In this document: piece by piece, positions 59,125-64,000 of the stretch | Numbering within the stretch: position 1 is the stretch's first letter | How the letters are laid out: the number at the start of each line of letters is the position of its first letter | Assembly: GCF_016804325.1 (NCBI RefSeq) | Contig: NZ_CP043627.1 | Span: forward strand, 1,039,001 to 1,103,000 | Reading direction: 5' to 3' | Source: Methylobacterium aquaticum | Lineage (GTDB): Bacteria; Pseudomonadota; Alphaproteobacteria; Rhizobiales; Beijerinckiaceae | Length of the DNA: 64,000 nt | Notes under the pieces: generated by a model | What the model saw: the letters and a program-made list of their open reading frames with translations, nothing else | Told to the model about the DNA's origin: nothing | Databases searched by the model: none | Position numbers and translations under genes: made by a program

Positions 59125-59726
59125 GGTCGGGGTCCCGGATGATTTGGGGGCGGCATGTCGTTCGGCCCGCTCGCGTTCGGGGGAACCGGTGCCGTGAGAG
59201 GCGGGTCGCAGGCTGAGGAGAAGCGAGGGCCTCTCCCGACGGCGCTGTCCGCGCGAGCATGAGCGTGGCCGGCGAAAGCCTCAAGCGCAATGAAAATCGA
59301 GCCGATGTCGTGCAGGATTTATAAAATTATTATATTATAATTATTATGATAACATCTCCGTCATCGCGATATTTCCAGTTGTCTCAGGACGAAAATCATC
59401 GATGCTGACGGCCGCATGACGACGCTGATCGAAAATTGGTCCGAGAGTGACCATCGATCGGCGCAAACAGGGGGGAGAAGTACGGCGACGACTTGGCGTC
59501 GCTGCGTGCCTGTGCATCGCACAATTCGCTCGGACGATCATGCTGCATTGCGCCGTCCGGTCTCCACTTGGGACCGTGCAGGGTGGTCGCGTGCGGCCCT
59601 GCCTCGCGACGCGGAGCCCTAAGGGCGGCCGGGCTCCGGCGGAGTCCCGGAACGGCGCCGGGCGCCCGAATGCCTGACTTTCCACTCGTCCCCACGGCCA
59701 GTCCCATCGGCAGAGAGAAAGAGAAC
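59125..59726. promoter_or_regulatory. Long upstream region with AT tract, before the Rieske/PQQ operon
   Basis: No gene is convincing here. At 59318-59354 a 37-base run is almost pure A and T in otherwise GC-rich DNA. Such tracts bend or melt easily and are typical of promoter or upstream-activation regions. It lies between divergent genes, both of them secreted products. Confidence 0.5.
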
Positions 59727-60371
59727 ATGGATCAGGAGAAAACGCAGGAACCGTCTCCGTGCCGGTGCGTCGCCGCCGAGTTGCCGCGCCGCAGCCTCCT
59801 CACGGCCGGGCTTGCGCTGCTTCTCGCGCCTCACGACGCGGCGCTGGCCGCAGGAGAGTCGAATCCCCGGGGGGCGGACGCCAAGCCTGCGAATCCCCGG
59901 AGCATGCGTCCGCAGCTCGGCGACACCTTCGCCTATCTCAGCGGCGAGTACAAAGACAAGAAGGTCATGGCGGCCGATCTCAAGGTCGGCGAGCCTCCGA
60001 GGTTGGTCTACCCCGTCGATCCGGTGACCGAGACGGTTCGCAGCGGCTCACGGGTCAACCAGATCCTGCTGATCCGTACCGAGCCGTCCCATCTCGCCGC
60101 AGCCACGGCGCCGCGGGCCGCCGAGGGTATCGTCGCTTATTCAGCGATCTGCACTCATAACGGGTGCCCTATCACTCTTCTCAACGAGGACGGGCGGTCG
60201 GTCGTCTGCACCTGCCATGGGTCGCGCTTCGATCTGGCCGATAACGGCACCGTCCTGACCGGTCCGGCTACGCGCCGCCTCGCCGCGCTTCCGATCGCCG
60301 TCACCGACGGCGTGGTGACGGTTGCAGGTCCCTTCGTCGGCACTCTCGGCGCGGCGCCGTCGCAGCAATAA
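59727..60371 (+). CDS. Rieske [2Fe-2S] protein, high-potential (bc1-type), probably exported
   Basis: The 214-residue protein has a twin-arginine signal-like start (ELPRRSLLTAGLALLLAP, R21-R22) and is probably exported folded by Tat. The cluster motifs are CTHNGC (C142, H144, C147) and CTCHGS (C161, C163, H164). C142, H144, C161 and H164 would bind the cluster, and C147-C163 would form the disulfide typical of high-potential, bc1-type Rieske proteins. There are no other bc1 genes nearby. The PQQ dehydrogenase starts 55 bases downstream, so the two are probably one operon. I infer a role as electron carrier for that enzyme. Confidence 0.85.
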   Translation: MDQEKTQEPSPCRCVAAELPRRSLLTAGLALLLAPHDAALAAGESNPRGADAKPANPRSMRPQLGDTFAYLSGEYKDKKVMAADLKVGEPPRLVYPVDPVTETVRSGSRVNQILLIRTEPSHLAAATAPRAAEGIVAYSAICTHNGCPITLLNEDGRSVVCTCHGSRFDLADNGTVLTGPATRRLAALPIAVTDGVVTVAGPFVGTLGAAPSQQ

Positions 60372-60426
60372 GCACCCCACGAATCAAGAAGCACGGCGAA
60401 GTCGTGCAAGACGGGAGGAAGACGCC

Positions 60427-62205
60427 ATGATGAAGACCGTGTCCGCGGCCCTGCTCGGGTCCGTCCTGATGCCTACACTGGCGATGGCAGAGCCCTTGAA
60501 GACATATTCGCCGGTCACGCAGCAACGGCTCTCCAACCCGGAGCCCGAGAACTGGCTGATGGCCAAGGGCAACTACGCCGGCTGGAGCTACACCCCGCTC
60601 GAGCAGGTCAATGCCGGCAACGTCAAGTCGCTCCGGCCGGTCTGGAGCTACTCGACCGGCGTGACCTCCGGCCACGAGGCACCGCCGATAGTCAACAACG
60701 GTGTCATGTACGTCGCCACGCCGTACAACCAGGTCATCGCCATGGATGCGAAGACCGGCGAGTCGGTCTGGCGCTACAAGCGCGACTTTCCCGAAGGATT
60801 CAGCGCCTTCCACTACACCAATCGTGGCGTCGCCCTGTGGGGTGACAAGGTCTACGTCGCCGGCCTCGATTGCCGGCTCGTCGCCCTCGACGCCAGGACC
60901 GGCAAGGTGGCGTGGGAGGCGGAGGTCTGCGACTGGACGCAAGGGGCCTACATCACCTCGGCCCCGGTCGCGGTGAACGGCAAGATCATGATCGGCCCGT
61001 CCGGGGGCGAGTTCGGCGTGCGCGGCTTCCTGAAAGCGTTCGATGCTGAGACCGGCAAGGAGGACTGGACCTTCTGGGCCGTGCCGGCCCCGGGCCAGCC
61101 GGGCTCCGAGACTTGGCCGAAGGAGGGCCGCTGGAAGGATGCCTGGAAGATCGGCGGCGGCACGATGTGGATGCCGGGCAACTACGACGCCAAGAACGGC
61201 GTGCTCTACTGGGGCGTCGGTAACGGCTCGCCCTGGCTCGGCGACCAGCGGCCCGGAGACAACCTCTACGTCGCTTCGGTCGTCGCGCTGAACCCGGCGG
61301 ACGGCACGATCAAGAGCCACTTCCAGTACCACTGGAACGATTCGTGGGACTGGGCCGCGATGAACGCGCCGACCCTCATCGAGCTCGATCGTGACGGCAA
61401 GAAGATGCCGGCGATGATCAGCGCCCAGCGCAACGGCTACCTCTACCGGCTCGGCCGCACCGAGGGCGGGCAGATCAGCTTCCTCGACGCCCGGCCCTTC
61501 GTGAAGAACACGGTCTTTTCGAGCGTCGATCCGAAGACCGGCCGGCCGACCTACAACCAAGCTGGCGTCCCCGGCACCGGCCGGGCGGGCACCTATTGCC
61601 CGAGCGTGTGGGGCGGCAAGGATTGGCCCTACGAGTCCTTCAACCCCAAGACCGGGATGCTCTACGTCCCGTTCAACGACAATCATTGCATGACCTATGA
61701 GGGCAAGGTCCAGGAGCGGGTTCCGGGGCAGTGGTCGGCCGGTGTCGACATCACCGACATCAAGCTGCTGATCGACAAGGACGTGAAATATATCGGCGGC
61801 ATCCAGGCGATCGATGTCAACACCAACAAGGAGGTGTGGCGCGATACCTACGCGAAGTCGTGGATGTGGGGCTCGATCCTGTCTACCGCGACGGACCTGA
61901 TTTTCGCCGGCGGCACCAGCGACCGGATGTTCCGCGCCTACGACGCGAAGTCCGGCAAGGAGTTGTGGAGCTTCAAGACCAATTCGGGGATCATCGCACC
62001 GCCGATCAGCTACGCGATCGACGGCAAGCAGTACATCGCCGTGGTCTCCGGCTGGGGCGTCGATTCCGCCCTGGTCCAGGGCATCATGGCCGACGAGCAC
62101 GGCTGGGAGAAAGACGTGCCGCAGGGCGGCACCGTCTGGGTGTTCGCCGTCGACGACGACAAGGCGCCGGAGAAGCGGGCCGAAGCGATTCCGTCCCGCC
62201 GGTGA
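60427..62205 (+). CDS. PQQ-dependent alcohol dehydrogenase-like quinoprotein
   Basis: The 592-residue periplasmic protein has a signal peptide (SAALLGSVLMPTLAMA) and an eight-bladed propeller with repeated W-motifs such as TGKVAWEAEVCDW and SGKELWSF. The catalytic aspartate is D308 in DSWDWAAMN. Ala310 takes the place of the second aspartate that binds lanthanides in XoxF-type enzymes, so calcium is the likely metal. The usual vicinal Cys-Cys pair before the NRG motif is replaced by F128-H129. No haem c motif is present. The ATG has a GGGAGGAAG ribosome site. The substrate is unknown. Confidence 0.88.
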   Translation: MMKTVSAALLGSVLMPTLAMAEPLKTYSPVTQQRLSNPEPENWLMAKGNYAGWSYTPLEQVNAGNVKSLRPVWSYSTGVTSGHEAPPIVNNGVMYVATPYNQVIAMDAKTGESVWRYKRDFPEGFSAFHYTNRGVALWGDKVYVAGLDCRLVALDARTGKVAWEAEVCDWTQGAYITSAPVAVNGKIMIGPSGGEFGVRGFLKAFDAETGKEDWTFWAVPAPGQPGSETWPKEGRWKDAWKIGGGTMWMPGNYDAKNGVLYWGVGNGSPWLGDQRPGDNLYVASVVALNPADGTIKSHFQYHWNDSWDWAAMNAPTLIELDRDGKKMPAMISAQRNGYLYRLGRTEGGQISFLDARPFVKNTVFSSVDPKTGRPTYNQAGVPGTGRAGTYCPSVWGGKDWPYESFNPKTGMLYVPFNDNHCMTYEGKVQERVPGQWSAGVDITDIKLLIDKDVKYIGGIQAIDVNTNKEVWRDTYAKSWMWGSILSTATDLIFAGGTSDRMFRAYDAKSGKELWSFKTNSGIIAPPISYAIDGKQYIAVVSGWGVDSALVQGIMADEHGWEKDVPQGGTVWVFAVDDDKAPEKRAEAIPSRR

Positions 62206-62402
62206 TCCGACCCCGCCTGCCGATGCCGGCCTAAATTCCGCGCATCGGCACGAAGGCCCCGGTCAGGTCGCGGCGTCTGTCGTGCCGCCTCGAGGCAGCG
62301 CGTCGTCTCACCAGGACGGCGTGCTGACCTTGAAGTGAAGCGACGGACCCCGCCCCATCGAAACGGACGCGGCCGAGCCGGAAGTCGATCTCGGGCGCAG
62401 CC

Positions 62403-63766
62403 TCACGGCTGCCACTGCTCGAACGCCTCCCGCAGCACCTTCTCGCCGGCATTGCCCTTCTCGAAGGTCAGGATGGCGCGGTTGCCGTTGGCGTAGCGGA
62501 TCGGCAGGTCGATCCAGTTGCGCTTGAGCAAGAGGTCGGTGTTGCGATCGATGTCGGCCTTGAGGTTGGACAGGCCGATCAGGAAGAGGTTGTCGCGCAC
62601 CGGCACCGGCAGGCCGGAAACCGGGGAGCCGCGGCCGGCCTCGTCGTCCTTGAACTGGATCAGGCCGACATCGCGCACCGTCCGGTTCGGGTCGGTCGAG
62701 GTGAAGGTCAGTTCGAGGATGTGCGAGGCCGGCAGGGTCGCGTCGGTGTTGCGGCGGAGCACCATCGCGAGGCTCAGGCCCGCATCGGGCACGTCGACCG
62801 TGCCGCGCACGACGGTCTGGAGCGGCTGGCCCTGGCCGGCATTGACGGCGTCGAGGCGCCAGACCACCCGGGCCTGGTAGGCCTTCGGGGCGGCGCCCTG
62901 GCCGCCATTCTCCTCGTAGAGCGTGCCGCGCTGCGCCACCGCGATGTCCGGCGTCGGCGAGGGGCGCGGGGCACTGCCTTGCGGGGCAGCGGGGGCAGGC
63001 GCCGCCGCGGGGGCGGGCGCCGGGGCCGCGCGCTCGCCGCCGACCCGGTCGGCGAATTTCGAATCCTGCGGCTCGGCCGGGCGGTTGGGGCCGTTCTCGG
63101 CAAAACCCGTCGGCAGGGCGGCGGGGTTGTCGCGCAGGGACCAGGCGGTGACCGCGATGGCGCCGACGACCGCCGCCAGGACCGCCGCCACGATGCCGTT
63201 GCGTACCAGCCGCGACCGGTCGCGCTTGGGCGCCACCACGTCGAGGCGCGGCCGTTGGGGGGCGGCGAGGCCCGCCTCCGGGTTCGCCGGCTCCTCCGCC
63301 GGCTCCGGCTGGCGCGGCCGTATCGGCGGCAGCTTCAGCTCGACCGGCGGGCCGGCCTCGGGCAGGGCGTCCGCATGGTGCGTCGCCGCCGGCTCGGGCA
63401 GAGGTTCGGCAAAGGGCGCAGCAAGGGATGCGTCCGGACGCGCCGGTACTTCCGGCGGCCGGGGGACGCGGGAGGCGGCGGTTCCGGGGCCGCCTGCTCC
63501 GGCGTCGCCGCCTCCGAGACGGTGGGCCCCGACAGGGCGGGCTCCGGCTCGGGGACGCCGCCATGCTCGATCTCGAGCCGGGCGATCGCCCGGTCGAGGG
63601 AGACCCTTTCCGCCTCGATGTCGGCCTCCGACAGGGGCGGATCGAGGGAGCGGAGCTGGCCGATCAGCGCTGCGCGGGCGCGCTCATAGACCGTATGCCG
63701 CAGGTCGGGCGAACGGTCGGGCAGCGCATCGAGGGCGCGGGCGAGCAGGGGATAGTAATCGGCCAT
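62403..63766 (-). pseudogene. Membrane-anchored protein of unknown function, frameshifted
   Basis: The first frame starts MADYYPLLARALDALPD and has a helical segment (YERARAALIGQLRSLDP, EAERVSLDRAIARLE). It loses frame in the proline-rich linker near 63461, at a run of five G's. The other frame continues with PPEVPARPDASLAAP, a long linker, one membrane helix (NGIVAAVLAAVVGAIAVTAW) and a periplasmic domain ending EAFEQWQP. The joined length is one base short of about 455 residues. Homologous layouts occur across this order without assigned function. It lies upstream of purA on the same strand. Confidence 0.75.
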
Positions 63767-63839
63767 GGTCGCCGCATGCCTTGTCGTGCCGGGCGGCGGG
63801 CGTCAAGCTTCGCCCGCCTGACATCGCGCGGGATTCCCC

Positions 63840-64000
63840 TCAATCCTCGAAGGGGTTGTGGACCAGGATGGTGTCGTCCCGCTCCGGCGAGGTCGAGAGC
63901 AGCGCGACCGGGGCGCCGATCAGCTCCTCGATCCGGCGCACGTACTTGATCGCCTGGGCCGGCAGGTCGGCCCAGGAGCGGCCGCCCGCGGTGGTCTCGC
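63840..64000 (-). CDS. purA: Adenylosuccinate synthase, C-terminal part
   Basis: The last 52 residues are visible, including [19 protein letters not shown] and the typical PurA ending [12 protein letters not shown]. The rest lies beyond the right edge. PurA makes adenylosuccinate from IMP and aspartate in AMP synthesis. Confidence 0.9.
   Translation of the reverse strand, partial: ETTAGGRSWADLPAQAIKYVRRIEELIGAPVALLSTSPERDDTILVHNPFED

Noticed and set aside
59396..59728. Minus-strand frame in the gap before the Rieske gene
   Set aside because: Its composition is low-complexity and basic, it has no ribosome site, and it covers the probable promoter region.
60427..62205. Calling the quinoprotein xoxF, mxaF or exaF
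   Set aside because: It lacks the vicinal cysteines and the lanthanide aspartate, and no mxa or xox accessory genes are adjacent.

Overview
The window is high-GC DNA from an alphaproteobacterium of the order Hyphomicrobiales. Methylobacterium or a close relative fits best. The pointers are a periplasmic PQQ-dependent alcohol dehydrogenase, BioR-type biotin regulation with TTATMKATAA sites, a fused LivM-LivG transporter protein, an RpoH with the KLFFNLR box, Tad pilus pseudopilins, DUF2336 and BLUF proteins, and GC-rich intergenic palindromes of the kind scattered through this group. The genus is an inference; no rRNA is present. The window opens inside glmS and closes inside purA.

Layout. 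1-7 kb: 3' end of glmS, a visibly AT-rich glycosyltransferase, a GSCFA/WcbI pair typical of surface polysaccharide loci, a DUF2778 peptidoglycan-type protein and an MltB-like lytic transglycosylase. 7-13.5 kb: metabolic and housekeeping genes (BKACE plus SDR, purC, HpcH/HpaI aldolase, a carboxylesterase, AlkA, GluQ). 13.7-16.4 kb: three TadE/TadG genes. 16.7-24.8 kb: a secreted repeat protein, a YfhO-like membrane protein, a nitroreductase, a flavin reductase, an SLT transglycosylase and a DUF2336 protein. 25-27.6 kb: bioB, bioY and bioR with three BioR-like sites. 28-33.5 kb: a complete branched-chain amino acid type ABC transporter. 33.7-40.2 kb: a chemoreceptor, tRNA-Gln, an SDR, release factor 3, a single-domain response regulator and a BLUF photoreceptor. 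40.3-45.8 kb: flgE-flgK-flgL with a sigma-54 type promoter. 46-47.4 kb: an AraC regulator and a CAT-anticodon tRNA. 47.4-52.6 kb: a complete tetronate (threonate) catabolic cluster with its LacI regulator and a perfect 18-bp operator. 52.8-58.6 kb: an MHYT-GGDEF-EAL protein, tRNA-Glu, an RluA-family pseudouridine synthase, rpoH and an AEC transporter. 58.7-64 kb: a small secreted protein, a high-potential Rieske protein directly upstream of an unusual PQQ dehydrogenase, a membrane-anchored unknown protein, and the 3' end of purA.

How the genes work together. LtnD, OtnI, OtnK and OtnC carry a tetronate to dihydroxyacetone phosphate under LacI control. BioR represses bioYB and probably itself. 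The Rieske/PQQ pair looks like a periplasmic dehydrogenase with a dedicated iron-sulfur electron partner in place of the usual cytochrome c. This pair is the strongest candidate for something undescribed.

Data quality. Seven genes are each split by a frameshift, and in all seven the total length is short by exactly one base modulo three. Several shifts lie at short G/C runs. This pattern suggests uncorrected single-base deletions in the assembly rather than seven true pseudogenes. I typed these entries as pseudogene only to mark the broken frame.
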